A stretch of 64,000 nucleotides of DNA from an uncultured Williamsia sp. (GCF_947494875.1 NZ_CANLWM010000005.1:186001-250000), one strand, 5' to 3'; shown: positions 18,698-27,712, counted from the first letter of the stretch. The notes: a model not told the origin generated them from the sequence alone. Translations and numbers: made by a program.

Positions 18698-20013
18698 CCC
18701 TGACCGCCACACATACCCCGCAGCCCACCGGCGGCGCTGTCTCGCGCAGCGTCCTCCCCGGTGGGCTGCGGGTCGTCACGGAGCAGGTGTCGGGTGTCCG
18801 ATCGGTGTCGGTCGGTGTCTGGGTCGGGGTCGGATCCCGCGACGAGACACCGAATCTCGCCGGAGCCGCCCATTTCCTGGAACACCTCCTGTTCAAGCGG
18901 ACCCCGACGAGGACCGCGGCGTCCATCGCGCGCGACCTCGACGCCGTCGGGGGAGAGCTGAACGCCTTCACCAGCAAGGAGCACACCTGCTTCTACGCGC
19001 ACGTCCTCGACGAGCACGCGGCGCTGGCCGTGGACACGCTCGCCGACGTCGTCATCCGTGGTGAGTGCGCCGCAGCCGACGTCGAGGTGGAGCGCGAGGT
19101 GGTCCTCGAGGAGATGGCCATGCGCGACGACGACCACGAGGACCTGCTCGCCGACGCCTTCATGACCGCGGTCTTCGGGGACGCCCCGATCGGCCGTCCC
19201 GTGATCGGCACGCCGGAGGTCGTCGGATCGCTGTCCGCACCGCGTATCCGGGGTTTCCACACCCGTCGCTACACGCCCGACCGCATGGTGGTCGCGGTGG
19301 CGGGCAACATCACCCACCGTGAGGTGGTGTCGCTGGTCCGTCGCGCGTTCGGTCCGCATCTCGTCCCCGACACACCGACCGCGCCACCGCGCCGACGCGC
19401 CCGGCCCGCCCGGGTCGTCGGGACCACCCAGGTCGTCGACCGGGACAGCGAGCAGACCCATCTCATGATCGGCATGCCCACCGGCGGCGTGGACGATCCC
19501 GATCTGCCGGCGTTGTCGGTGCTCAACTCCGCGGTCGGGGGCGGGCTCAGTTCCCGTCTGTTCCAACAGATCCGGGAGGAGCGGGGTCTCGCGTACTCCG
19601 TGTACTCGGCCCTCGACACCTTCAGCGACGTCGGGACGTTCTCGGTGTACGCGGGTTGCAACCCCGACCGTGCCGGGGAGGTTGCCGACGTGATCACGCA
19701 GATCATCGGTGACATCGCCGTGAACGGCGTCGATCGTGACGAGGTCGCGCGTGCTCGAGGGTCGCTGCGGGGGTCGATGCTGCTCGGTCTCGAGGACACC
19801 GGCTCCCGGATGCACCGCCTCGGTCTCGGCGAGATCGACCACGGGAAGTACCGCACGGTCGCGTCGTCGTTGCGCCGCATCGAGGGTGTCCGGCCGGCTC
19901 ATGTGTCCGCCGTCGCGCAGAAGGTGCTGTCACAGCGTCCGTCGGTCGCCGTCGTCGGCCCCTACCGCCGGGAACGGGACCTGCCGGCCTCGCTGCGCGC
20001 CCTCACCGCCTGA
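18694..20013 (+). CDS. M16-family zinc metallopeptidase (PepR-like)
   Basis: A predicted 439-aa zinc protease of the mitochondrial-processing-peptidase-like family. The inverted zinc motif HFLEH sits in [18 protein letters not shown], with the downstream glutamate in [16 protein letters not shown]. The second-domain pattern [24 protein letters not shown] is clear. Family members begin just before [10 protein letters not shown], encoded here from about 18757, yet no ATG, GTG or TTG occurs in frame before GTG 18787, which lies inside this conserved block. I therefore place the start at CTG 18694 (CTGA overlap with the pnp stop) or CTG 18700. Starting at 18787 would give 408 aa. Position equals Rv2782c (pepR). 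Confidence 0.85.
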   Translation: MTLTATHTPQPTGGAVSRSVLPGGLRVVTEQVSGVRSVSVGVWVGVGSRDETPNLAGAAHFLEHLLFKRTPTRTAASIARDLDAVGGELNAFTSKEHTCFYAHVLDEHAALAVDTLADVVIRGECAAADVEVEREVVLEEMAMRDDDHEDLLADAFMTAVFGDAPIGRPVIGTPEVVGSLSAPRIRGFHTRRYTPDRMVVAVAGNITHREVVSLVRRAFGPHLVPDTPTAPPRRRARPARVVGTTQVVDRDSEQTHLMIGMPTGGVDDPDLPALSVLNSAVGGGLSSRLFQQIREERGLAYSVYSALDTFSDVGTFSVYAGCNPDRAGEVADVITQIIGDIAVNGVDRDEVARARGSLRGSMLLGLEDTGSRMHRLGLGEIDHGKYRTVASSLRRIEGVRPAHVSAVAQKVLSQRPSVAVVGPYRRERDLPASLRALTA

Positions 20014-20016
20014 GCA

Positions 20017-20814
20017 TCACCGGCCGGTCGCGCGGAGACGCCGACCGAGCTGGGCGAGCGCGATGGCGACGTACTCGCGGCTCGAGAAGACCTCTGTGGG
20101 CGCATCGCCGATGCGCCCACGTCGGTGCGTCGTCGACGTGGACGCGAAAGCGGCACCGACAGCGGGGAAGTGGGTGCTGTTGTCGGCGGCCACGTCCCTT
20201 GCCTCCACCCACACGCGCTCCCCGTCGACGCGATGGGGGAATCGGCGAACCCAGTGACGCCGGACGTCGGGGGGCAGCAGCGATTCGACGTGGTGCAGCA
20301 TCGAGCTCCGGTTGTGGCCCACGCCGAGGAGCACGATCGTCGCGTCCAGCTCGACCAGCCGCGAGAACGGCGAGTTCTCGCCGAGGGCGAACGAGAGCGG
20401 CTGGTCCCGACAGATGGCGTCGGCGTCGGCGCCGACCGCGGCGACCGACGCCTGCGGGTGCGGACTGCGACGTCGGCCGGGCTCGGCGAGAACAGCTGTC
20501 GGGATGGCCCCGGTCTCAGTCGGTGTCGTGGCCGGGTCGTACAGGGGGACCTGATCGCGCGTTGCCCACACGTCCGGGTCGGTCGCCCCGACGATCCCGG
20601 ACCGGCACGGATCGGTGATCGTGCCGCTGAAGGCCGGTGTGACGAGTGTGCCCCGGGGCCCGAGCGCAGTACGGAAAGCGTCGACCACGGTCGGCGCCCC
20701 GCCGTCCACCTGCCCGATGCTCGACAGCGAGCAGTGCACCAGCACCACGCCGCCGGACGTGACACCGAGTTCCGTCAGATCCTCGATGAGTGATGTGCGC
20801 GAGATGAGAGCCAC
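20017..20814 (-). CDS. AAC(3)-family N-acetyltransferase
   Basis: A 265-aa protein of the aminoglycoside 3-N-acetyltransferase (antibiotic_NAT) family. It transfers acetyl from acetyl-CoA to an amino group of a substrate. Family motifs are VLVHCSLSSIGQVDGG near residue 25, GTLVTPAFSGT, LLGVGHNRSSMLHHVE near 165 and SSREYVAIAL at the C-terminus. Many chromosomal members do not cause aminoglycoside resistance, so the substrate is open. Its GTG is leaderless behind TAACCT, which overlaps a perfect palindrome. It lies 38 bp after an amino-acid permease on the same strand, and its stop is 3 bp from the convergent protease gene. Confidence 0.88.
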   Translation of the reverse strand: MALISRTSLIEDLTELGVTSGGVVLVHCSLSSIGQVDGGAPTVVDAFRTALGPRGTLVTPAFSGTITDPCRSGIVGATDPDVWATRDQVPLYDPATTPTETGAIPTAVLAEPGRRRSPHPQASVAAVGADADAICRDQPLSFALGENSPFSRLVELDATIVLLGVGHNRSSMLHHVESLLPPDVRRHWVRRFPHRVDGERVWVEARDVAADNSTHFPAVGAAFASTSTTHRRGRIGDAPTEVFSSREYVAIALAQLGRRLRATGR

Positions 20815-20820
20815 GCAGCA

Positions 20821-20838
20821 AGGTTAGCCACGCTAACC
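20821..20838 (-). promoter_or_regulatory. Palindromic operator over the leaderless AAC(3) promoter
   Basis: GGTTAGC (20822-20828) and GCTAACC (20832-20838) form a perfect 7-bp inverted repeat with a 3-nt spacer. On the minus strand one arm supplies TAACCT (20826-20821), 6 nt before the GTG start of the acetyltransferase. A repressor bound here would cover the -10 element. It could also act as a hairpin after the permease gene. Confidence 0.6.
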
Positions 20839-20852
20839 GTAGACGGATGGTG

Positions 20853-22358
20853 TCAGGTGGTCGCGCGCGTCTTGTGTTCGGCCTCGGCCTCGGCCCATGC
20901 GGATCGGAGGCGACCGCCGGTGTGTTCGACGACGTTGCCGCGGATGGCGAACCAGCCGATGGCGAGTGCGGCGGCGATGATCGGGATGCCGACCACGACC
21001 ACGTAGAAGTCGACGCGTCCGCCCGACGTGTCCAGCCATCCCGAGATGCCCAGTGCGACGATCACGCCCACGAGGAACACCAGTCCGAAGATCGACGTGT
21101 ATGGGTATCCGGGTGCTTGGAAATTGCCCTTCGGGATGATGCCCTTGTTCACCAGGGATCTCAGTTTGAGCTGGCAGGCGAAGATCGTTCCCCAGGTGAA
21201 CACGATGCCGATCGACGACGCCTCGAGCGCGATGTCGAAGGCACGTCCCGGCACCAGCAGGTTCAGGACGATGCCGAGCAGGTACACCACGGTGGTCATG
21301 GCGATCCCGGCCCACGGGACGCCGCCCTTGCTCATCTTGGTCGCGAAACCCGGCGCCTGCTTGCTCATGCCCAGGCTGCGCAGCACGCGGCCGGTCGAGA
21401 AGAGACCGGAGTTCAGGCTCGACATCGCCGCGACGATGAGGACCGCCTGGATGACGTCACCCATCCACCCGAACCCGAGCTTCTCGAAGACAGTCACGAA
21501 CGGACTGGTGCCCGACGTGTACGACGTCGTCGGCAGCATCGCGCACAGGAGCAGGATCGAGCCGATGTAGAAGACGGCGATCCGGAAGATGACCGCGTTG
21601 ACTGCGCGCGGCACCTCTTTGTCCGAGTCCTCCATCTCACCGGCGGCGACACCGACCATCTCGATGGACGCGTAGGCGAACACGACGCCGGACATCACCA
21701 GGATCGGTCCGTACCAGTTGTAGGCACCGCTGGTGGGCCAGAACCCGCCGGGGTTGTCCCAGAGGTTCGAGAAGCCCGCCTGGTGGTCGCCGACGTGCAC
21801 CGCACCCAGAACCACCACGAGCCCGACGATGAGAAACAGCACGATCGCGCCGACCTTGAGGATGGACGCCCAGAACTCGAACTCACCGAACGCCTTGGCG
21901 CTCAGCAGGTTCACGCCCAACACCACCACGAGCGCGATCGTCGCCGACAGCCAGTTCGGGACCGATTCGAAGTTGTTGTGGACGTACACCCCGACGGCGG
22001 ACAGTTCGGCGACACCGGTCAGCGCCCAGTTCAGCCAGTACATCCAACCGGTCACGTATGCGGCCTTCTCACCGAAGAACTCGCGCATGTACGAGACGAA
22101 CGCGCCGCTGGTCGACCGGTGCAACACGAGCTCGCCGAGTGCTCGCATGAGGAAGTACGCCACGAGACCGGCGAACGCATAGCTGAACAGGAGGGCCGGA
22201 CCGTTGGCGTTGAGGCGCGATGCGGACCCGAGGAAGAGTCCGGTGCCGATCGCACCGCCGATGGCGATCATCTGGACCTGACGTCGACCCAGCGACTGCT
22301 TGTAGCCCACCTGCTCCGCATCGAGATGCGCGGTGGGTGAGGACGTGTCCGAGGTCAT
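20853..22358 (-). CDS. Amino-acid permease, AAT/APC family
   Basis: A 501-aa inner-membrane transporter with about 12 hydrophobic segments. The N-terminus YKQSLGRRQVQMIAIGGAIG, then GTGLFLGSASRLNANGPALL and EMEDSDKEVPRAVN are typical of the AAT group (asparagine/GABA/aromatic amino-acid permeases), which import amino acids by proton symport. The ATG at 22358 was chosen over an in-frame ATG at 22379, since conservation begins after it and CATACT lies 8 nt upstream. The substrate cannot be assigned. It may be cotranscribed with the acetyltransferase downstream. Confidence 0.88.
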   Translation of the reverse strand: MTSDTSSPTAHLDAEQVGYKQSLGRRQVQMIAIGGAIGTGLFLGSASRLNANGPALLFSYAFAGLVAYFLMRALGELVLHRSTSGAFVSYMREFFGEKAAYVTGWMYWLNWALTGVAELSAVGVYVHNNFESVPNWLSATIALVVVLGVNLLSAKAFGEFEFWASILKVGAIVLFLIVGLVVVLGAVHVGDHQAGFSNLWDNPGGFWPTSGAYNWYGPILVMSGVVFAYASIEMVGVAAGEMEDSDKEVPRAVNAVIFRIAVFYIGSILLLCAMLPTTSYTSGTSPFVTVFEKLGFGWMGDVIQAVLIVAAMSSLNSGLFSTGRVLRSLGMSKQAPGFATKMSKGGVPWAGIAMTTVVYLLGIVLNLLVPGRAFDIALEASSIGIVFTWGTIFACQLKLRSLVNKGIIPKGNFQAPGYPYTSIFGLVFLVGVIVALGISGWLDTSGGRVDFYVVVVGIPIIAAALAIGWFAIRGNVVEHTGGRLRSAWAEAEAEHKTRATT

Positions 22359-22494
22359 GAGGTGTGAGTATGCGCACATCGCGTTTCGCCGGTGTTGCCG
22401 GGGCGAGCCTGCGATGTTGCCCTGACGGACATTTCGGCCAAGTCGGACAGTCGATCTCGGCGCGTCACGCAGGGCTGTGTGCCACGATCTGCGC

Positions 22495-24348
22495 ATGACC
22501 GACTTCGCGGAGTTCCTCGGGCGCCATCCGCCGTTCGACGCGGTCCCGGCGGATCAGCTCGAGCGGCTCGCCGGGGCTGTCGAGCGACGGCGGTTCGCGG
22601 CGGGCGAGGTCATCGTCGACGGGTTCGCCGAACGGGTCACCGTGCTGACCGTCGTGGTGTCGGGCGAGGTGGGCCTGTGGAACCGTCGCGTCGACGCGCC
22701 GCACGGTCTGCCCGACGAGGATCCCGACGAGGTGCTCGGGGTGGGCGGGGTCTTCGGGTACCTGTCCCTGCTGACCCAGGAGCTGTCGGGACCGCGCGCG
22801 GTGGCCTTGCGTGACAGCACCGTCGCCACGCTCCCGAGCGACTCTGTGCAGGCCGTGTTCTCGACGATGGCCGGCGCGCGCTTCCTCGCCGGGCAGCTCC
22901 ACACCCCTCGCAAGGTGGTCTCGACGCCGGTGCGCGGTGGCACCGTCGACGAGTTGATCCGCACGGCACCGGTCGTCGGGACACCCGAGATGTCCGTCGC
23001 CGACGCCGCGCGGACGATGACCGAGCGGGGTCGCGACCACATCGTGATCCCGGGCGTCGACGGCACGCTCGGCATCCTCACCGACGCCGACATCCGCTCC
23101 CGGCTGGTCGCGCACGGGCTGGCCGCGACCACCCCGGTCGCCCGGGTGATGACGCCCCGGGCGCGCAGCGTGGTCACCGGGACCCCCGCGACCGAGGGGT
23201 TGCTGCAGATCCTCGAGCACGACCTGAGCTGCCTGCCGGTCGTCGACCCGGCCGGTCGACTGCTCGGGGTCGTCGGTCCCGGTGATTTCGTCGCCGCACC
23301 CGGCGGCGCGACGGTCGCTCTCCGGACCCAGATCTCCCGCTCGGGGTCGGTGGCCGAGCTGTCCGAGCAGGCGCAGCGGGCACCGTGGGTGCTCGCCGAC
23401 CTCGTGCGGCGCGGACAGCCCTCGCACGAGGTGACGGCGGTCCTGTCGCTGATCCACGACGCGACCGTGCGTCGCGCGCTCGAACTCGCGCTCGCGGAGG
23501 CGCCGGCCGTCGACGGGGATCGGCTGACGTGGCTGTCGTTGGGCTCCAACGCCCGTCGCGAGGCGGTGCTGAGTTCCGACGTCGACAGTGCGGTCGCCTT
23601 CGACGACGCTCTGGTCGACCCGGACGAGAACGCCGCCTATCGCAGGGTGTTCCGGCGCGTGGACGACATCCTGCGCGACTGCGGGCTCACCATCGACGAC
23701 AACGGCGCCATCGCGTCGTCGGTGCTGTTCGCGCGGACCCACGCCCAGTGGCGGTCGGCGGCGGGCGAGTGGCTGCGGGCGCCGCTGGAGAACAAGGGCA
23801 TGATCATGACCTCGCTGATGCTCGACGGTCGCCCGATCTGGGGCGACCGCGGGCTGTCGGAGGTGACGCGGGTCTTCTCCGACCTGCGGTCACACCCGTC
23901 GACGCTGCGCCTGCTGCTCGCGGAGTCGTTGTCGCACAAGGCGCGGATCCGGTCGACCAAGGACGTGCTCGCACGCCGCGGCGGGACGTTCGACATCAAG
24001 ACCCATGCGCTGACGCCGCTGGTCAACATCGCGCGGTGGGCGGCGCTGTCGGTGGAGTCGACGGAACTCGACACCCGATCGCGGCTTCGGGCGGCCGCGG
24101 GCAGCCTGATGCTCACCGAGGACAACGCCCGCGTCCTCGTCGAGGTCTTCGACGTGCTGCAGAAGGTCCGGATCTCCTACCAGGTCGCGCAACTCGACCG
24201 CGCGGAACGCGTCGGCGACGTCATCACCATGCGCCGACTGTCACCGCTCGACCGCGGTCTCGTCGGACAGGCGGTGCGAGAGATCGCGGGCATCCAGCGG
24301 CGCATGACGAACGTGGCGCACTATGCGCCGCTGGTGCCTGAGGACTGA
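22495..24348 (+). CDS. cNMP-binding/CBS/DUF294 nucleotidyltransferase-like signalling protein
   Basis: A 617-aa multidomain cytoplasmic protein. An N-terminal cyclic-nucleotide-binding fold (about 1-135) is followed by a CBS pair (about 150-280, with HIVIPGVDGTLGILTDADIRS and LSCLPVVDPAGRLLGVVG). Next is a DUF294 nucleotidyltransferase domain (about 300-440) with LSLGSNARREAVLSSDVDSA, resembling the GlnD-type GSxxRxE...DxD active site, and then a helical C-terminal DUF294 domain. The composition suggests a sensor with regulated nucleotidyl transfer; the target is unknown. It is divergent from the permease. CACGAT lies 6 nt before the ATG, so it is probably leaderless. Confidence 0.85.
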   Translation: MTDFAEFLGRHPPFDAVPADQLERLAGAVERRRFAAGEVIVDGFAERVTVLTVVVSGEVGLWNRRVDAPHGLPDEDPDEVLGVGGVFGYLSLLTQELSGPRAVALRDSTVATLPSDSVQAVFSTMAGARFLAGQLHTPRKVVSTPVRGGTVDELIRTAPVVGTPEMSVADAARTMTERGRDHIVIPGVDGTLGILTDADIRSRLVAHGLAATTPVARVMTPRARSVVTGTPATEGLLQILEHDLSCLPVVDPAGRLLGVVGPGDFVAAPGGATVALRTQISRSGSVAELSEQAQRAPWVLADLVRRGQPSHEVTAVLSLIHDATVRRALELALAEAPAVDGDRLTWLSLGSNARREAVLSSDVDSAVAFDDALVDPDENAAYRRVFRRVDDILRDCGLTIDDNGAIASSVLFARTHAQWRSAAGEWLRAPLENKGMIMTSLMLDGRPIWGDRGLSEVTRVFSDLRSHPSTLRLLLAESLSHKARIRSTKDVLARRGGTFDIKTHALTPLVNIARWAALSVESTELDTRSRLRAAAGSLMLTEDNARVLVEVFDVLQKVRISYQVAQLDRAERVGDVITMRRLSPLDRGLVGQAVREIAGIQRRMTNVAHYAPLVPED

Positions 24349-24352
24349 GCTC

Positions 24353-25453
24353 TCAGACGGTGGCGACCGGGAGGTCGAGTGCTTGGCCGACCGACGCCGC
24401 GTACAGCTTCCCCTCGTGCGTCGACAGGCCGTTCGCGAGACCGGGGTTCGCGGAACACGCTGCCTCCCAGCCCTTGTCGGCCAGCGCGATCACGTGGGGC
24501 AGGGTCGCGCCGGTGAGTGCCCAGGTGGACGTCCGCGCCACCGATCCGGGCATGTTCGCGACGCAGTAGAAGACCGAGTCGTGGACGGTGAACACCGGGT
24601 CGTCGTGGGTGGTGGGGTGCGAGTCCTCGAAGCAGCCGCCCTGGTCGATCGCGATGTCCACGAGCACTGAGCCGGGCTTCATCTGCGCCACGAGCGAGTT
24701 CGGCACCACGACAGGCGCTTTGGCTCCGGGGACGAGGACGGCTCCGATGACGAGGTCGGCGCGGACGACGGCCTCCTGCAGAGCGAGGGCCGTGCTGTAG
24801 CGGGTGTGGATCCGACCGCCGAAGCGGGCGTCGACGGCACGGAGCTTGGTGATGTCGAGATCGAAGACGGTGACCTGTGCGCCCATGCCCATCGCGATGG
24901 TGGCGGCGTGGACGCCGCTGACGCCGCCGCCGATCACGACGACCTCCGCGGGCTCCGTCCCGGGGACACCGCCCATGAGGACGCCACGCCCGCCGGCGGA
25001 CCGCATCAGGTGGTAGGCGCCGACCTGCGGGGCGAGCCGTCCGGCCACCTCGCTCATCGGGGCCAGCAACGGCAGGCTGCCGTCGGGCGCGGTCACCGTC
25101 TCGTAGGCGATCGAGGTGATGCCCGACGACAGCAGGGCGTCGGTGCACGGACGGCTGGCCGCGAGGTGCAGGTAGGTGAACAGCGTCTGTCCCGCCCGCA
25201 TCCGGTGGTACTCCTCGGCGATGGGCTCCTTGACCTTCAGGACGAGGTCGGACTGCTCCCAGACGGCGTCGGCGCCGGAGATGATCTGGGCGCCCGCCTC
25301 CTTGAAGTCGTTGTCGTGGATGGCCGAGCCCTCGCCCGCGCCGGCCTCGACGACGACCTCGTGGCCGCGGCGTGCCAACTCGGTGACGCCTGCGGGGGTG
25401 ATGGCCACCCGGTACTCGTTGTTCTTCACCTCACGGGGGATACCCACGCGCAT
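24353..25453 (-). CDS. ald: Alanine dehydrogenase
   Basis: A 366-aa NAD-dependent enzyme interconverting alanine with pyruvate and ammonium. The N-terminus RVGIPREVKNNEYRVAITPAG is diagnostic. The substrate Lys is in LVLKVKEP (near 75), the catalytic His in FTYLHLAASRP (near 96), and the Rossmann loop is IGGGVSGVHAATIA. The ATG at 25453 has a strong GGAGGAGG Shine-Dalgarno sequence. It is divergent from an Lrp/AsnC regulator, the same arrangement as ald/aldR in mycobacteria, so induction by alanine through that regulator is likely. Confidence 0.96.
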   Translation of the reverse strand: MRVGIPREVKNNEYRVAITPAGVTELARRGHEVVVEAGAGEGSAIHDNDFKEAGAQIISGADAVWEQSDLVLKVKEPIAEEYHRMRAGQTLFTYLHLAASRPCTDALLSSGITSIAYETVTAPDGSLPLLAPMSEVAGRLAPQVGAYHLMRSAGGRGVLMGGVPGTEPAEVVVIGGGVSGVHAATIAMGMGAQVTVFDLDITKLRAVDARFGGRIHTRYSTALALQEAVVRADLVIGAVLVPGAKAPVVVPNSLVAQMKPGSVLVDIAIDQGGCFEDSHPTTHDDPVFTVHDSVFYCVANMPGSVARTSTWALTGATLPHVIALADKGWEAACSANPGLANGLSTHEGKLYAASVGQALDLPVATV

Positions 25454-25604
25454 GGTCCGCCTCCTCCGACGTTGTCGTCGACCCGCACGACTCGGCGGAT
25501 CCGTGTACATCAGCGTGAAGTCTGTTCGGAATGAGGGCAACAGAAGCGAAGAAGATTCTCTGTAAGGCCTCGGCAGCGCTGTTCATTCGGTATCGTGGGC
25601 GTTC

Positions 25605-26096
25605 GTGAGCACCTCACCGAACGATGTTCGGCCGTCCGGCCCGGTCGACCTCGACGACGTCGACCGCGCTCTGGTCCGTCTCCTACGCGCCGACGGGCGC
25701 ATCGCCAACCGTGAGCTCGCCGAGCGCGTCGGCATCGCCCCCTCGACGTGTCACGGACGGGTCCGACGTCTCGTCGAACTCGGTGTCATCCGTGGCTTCT
25801 TCGCCGACATCGACCCGGCCGCCGTGGGCCGGACGTTGCGCGCGATGGTCGCCGTGAGTCTGCAGTCCGACGCACGCGGCCAGATCCGTCACTTCGTCGG
25901 GCAGATCCGCGGACGCGACGAGATCATCGACGTCTTCTTCCTGGCCGGCACCGATGACTATCTCCTGCACGTCGCCGTGCCGGACACCCAGGCGCTGCGC
26001 GACTTCGTGGAGGCCCTCAACTCGCGACCGGAGGTCGCCGGGACGACGACATCGCTGGTCTTCGAGCACGTCCGCGCCGCGGCGCCGGTGTTCTGA
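25605..26096 (+). CDS. aldR: Lrp/AsnC-family regulator (AldR-like)
   Basis: A 163-aa feast/famine regulator. The N-terminal helix-turn-helix has LDDVDRALVRLLRADGRI and RELAERVGIAPSTCHGRVRRL. The C-terminal RAM ligand-binding domain includes IDVFFLAGTDDYLLHVAVPD. It probably binds alanine and controls the divergent ald, 151 bp away. TATCGT (25591-25596) lies 8 nt before the GTG start, so the transcript is nearly leaderless. The name rests on synteny with Rv2779c. Confidence 0.9.
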   Translation: MSTSPNDVRPSGPVDLDDVDRALVRLLRADGRIANRELAERVGIAPSTCHGRVRRLVELGVIRGFFADIDPAAVGRTLRAMVAVSLQSDARGQIRHFVGQIRGRDEIIDVFFLAGTDDYLLHVAVPDTQALRDFVEALNSRPEVAGTTTSLVFEHVRAAAPVF

Positions 26097-26105
26097 CCGC
26101 TGACC

Positions 26106-27278
26106 TCAGATCCGGACCGCTCCCGCGACGCGGGCGTCCATCGCCTTGCGCAGACGGGTGAAGGGGCGAGGCATGTCGACGGCGACCACCGCGTCGGGGC
26201 GATCCGGGTCGCCGGCGACGGCGACGAACGCGTCGTCGTCGACGGACCCCTCCACCACGGTCGGATCGACGCCACGGGGCATGGTCCCGCAGATCTGGAT
26301 CCGGTGGCCGTGCTGCTCGCTCCACACATACGGCGCGCGGGGGGCCGGTCGCGGATGTCCGGCGACGGCATGGGCGACCGCGCGCGCGGATTCGATGGCT
26401 GCCGACCAGTGCTGATGCGGCACAGCGTGTCCGGCGTCCGGGGCGGTGACGCGTGCGCAGTCACCCGCGGCCCACACTCCCGGCATCGAGGTGGCCCCGG
26501 CGGCGTCGGTGAGGAACCCGCCGTCGATTGCGATGGGTGAGTTCGCTGCCCAGTCGGTCTCGGCCACGGCACCGACGCCCACGACCACCACGTCGGCGGG
26601 GATCGTGGTGCCGTCGGCGAGACGTACCGCCCGGACCCGGCCGTCGACGGCCTCGAGGTCCGCGACTCCCGCGTCGACGACGACGTCGACACCGGCGCGA
26701 CGATGCAGGTCGAGTGCCCACGCAGCCAGGCGCGGCCCGAGAGCGGCCGCGCCGGGATCGGCGGCGCGCTCGACGATGGTCACCCTGCGCCCCATGGCGG
26801 CCGCCGTCGACGCGATCTCCGCGCCGATGAACCCGGCTCCGATGACGACGAGGTCGCGCGCGTCATGCAGATCGTCGGCCAGTCGCCGGGCGTCGTCGAG
26901 GGTGCGCAGGGTGTGGACACCCGCGAGGACGTCACCCGGCAGTCGCCGGGCGCGAGCGCCCGTGGCGAGCACGACCGTGTCGGCGGGTATGTCGCCGTGG
27001 TCGGTGTGGATGACCGGCCCGGGGGCGAGGCCGGTCGCGGCGACGCCGAGCCGCCAGTCGAACTCGTCGGCCTCACCCGGTGTCAGGAGCGTCGCCCAAC
27101 CGGGATCCGGTGCGATCGACTCGTCGCCGGCGGTGATGACCTCCTTCGACAGCGGCGGCCGGTCGTAGGGGAGCCACGGCTCGGCGCCGACGAGGATGAT
27201 CGGCTCGGTCACCCCGAGTGACCGCAGGGTGCGTGCGACGGTGAGGCCGGCGAGGGACGCCCCGACGATCCCGATCAC
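26106..27278 (-). CDS. FAD-dependent ferredoxin reductase of the choline/betaine island
   Basis: A 390-aa NAD(P)H-dependent flavoprotein of the rubredoxin/ferredoxin reductase type found with oxygenases (BphA4, ThcD). It has an FAD Rossmann loop at the N-terminus (GIVGASLAGLTVARTLRSLG), LPYDRPPLSKEV, a second Rossmann loop for NAD(P)H (VVIGAGFIGAEIASTAAAMG) and a GVWAAGDCA FAD block near residue 280. Its GTG overlaps the stop of the Rieske ferredoxin gene upstream (GTGA), so the two are made together and should form one electron-transfer pair. The nearby Rieske oxygenase is the obvious electron acceptor. Confidence 0.9.
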   Translation of the reverse strand: MIGIVGASLAGLTVARTLRSLGVTEPIILVGAEPWLPYDRPPLSKEVITAGDESIAPDPGWATLLTPGEADEFDWRLGVAATGLAPGPVIHTDHGDIPADTVVLATGARARRLPGDVLAGVHTLRTLDDARRLADDLHDARDLVVIGAGFIGAEIASTAAAMGRRVTIVERAADPGAAALGPRLAAWALDLHRRAGVDVVVDAGVADLEAVDGRVRAVRLADGTTIPADVVVVGVGAVAETDWAANSPIAIDGGFLTDAAGATSMPGVWAAGDCARVTAPDAGHAVPHQHWSAAIESARAVAHAVAGHPRPAPRAPYVWSEQHGHRIQICGTMPRGVDPTVVEGSVDDDAFVAVAGDPDRPDAVVAVDMPRPFTRLRKAMDARVAGAVRI

Positions 27279-27661
27279 GCCGCGTCGGACGCGGCGTCGG
27301 CGCCGCCGACCCAGATGCTGACCAGGCCGTCGACCACCTGAACGGCATGGGTTGCGATCGGTCGCGTCGCCGGCGGACCCATCGCCGCACCGGTGCGCAG
27401 GTCGAAGCACGCCTCGTGCAGTGGACACTCGACCGCGCAGCCCTCGACCCACCCGGCCGAGAGCGAGGTGTCCTGGTGCGAGCAGGTGTCGTCCACGGCG
27501 AAGACGCCATCGTCGGTGCGGACGACCATGATCGGCGGCCGGTTCTCGAGATCCACCCGCACCGGGGTGTCGACGAGGAGATCGTCGAACGCGGCGACCG
27601 CGACGAAGGCGCCACACGCGTCGGTGTCCGTGGTTCGGGTGGTGAACTCGCTCAGCGTCAT
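27275..27661 (-). CDS. Rieske-type [2Fe-2S] ferredoxin
   Basis: A 128-aa small iron-sulfur protein. The two cluster-binding boxes are present: CSH (in DDTCSHQDTSLSAGWVEG) and CPLH (in AVECPLHEACFDLRTG). It is the electron shuttle type seen in three-component Rieske dioxygenases. ATG 27661 is used because GGGAGA lies just upstream; an ATG at 27673 is the alternative. It is the first gene of a two-gene unit with the ferredoxin reductase, transcribed from a promoter carrying two IclR-type operators. Its expected partner is the betaine-demethylase-like oxygenase at 32.3 kb. Confidence 0.88.
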   Translation of the reverse strand: MTLSEFTTRTTDTDACGAFVAVAAFDDLLVDTPVRVDLENRPPIMVVRTDDGVFAVDDTCSHQDTSLSAGWVEGCAVECPLHEACFDLRTGAAMGPPATRPIATHAVQVVDGLVSIWVGGADAASDAA

Positions 27662-27676
27662 GCCGTCTCCCATCGT

Positions 27677-27693
27677 GTTGCGTTTCACGCAAC
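27677..27693 (-). promoter_or_regulatory. IclR-type operator 2 of the ferredoxin promoter
   Basis: A perfect 17-bp palindrome, GTTGC-N7-GCAAC, read on the minus strand as GTTGCGTGAAACGCAAC, with 7-bp arms around TTC. It is 2 bp from operator 1 and lies downstream of the expected transcription start. Confidence 0.7.
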
Positions 27694-27695
27694 GC

Positions 27696-27712
27696 TGCGC
27701 GTATTGCGCAAC
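27696..27712 (-). promoter_or_regulatory. IclR-type operator 1 of the ferredoxin promoter
   Basis: On the minus strand GTTGCGCAATACGCGCA follows directly after the CACAGT -10 element. The first half-site matches GTTGC exactly; the second half is degenerate. An internal TTGCGCAA palindrome is present. Confidence 0.55.

Noticed and set aside
16358-18712. A 784-codon open frame on the minus strand opposite pnp
   Set aside because: The sequence is Gly/Asp/Arg-rich without any family pattern, while the plus strand encodes a complete PNPase.
25454-25604. Possible paired AldR sites in the ald/aldR gap
   Set aside because: Related elements such as CGGAATGA and CGAATGA can be found, but none forms a convincing repeat or palindrome, so no site was called.
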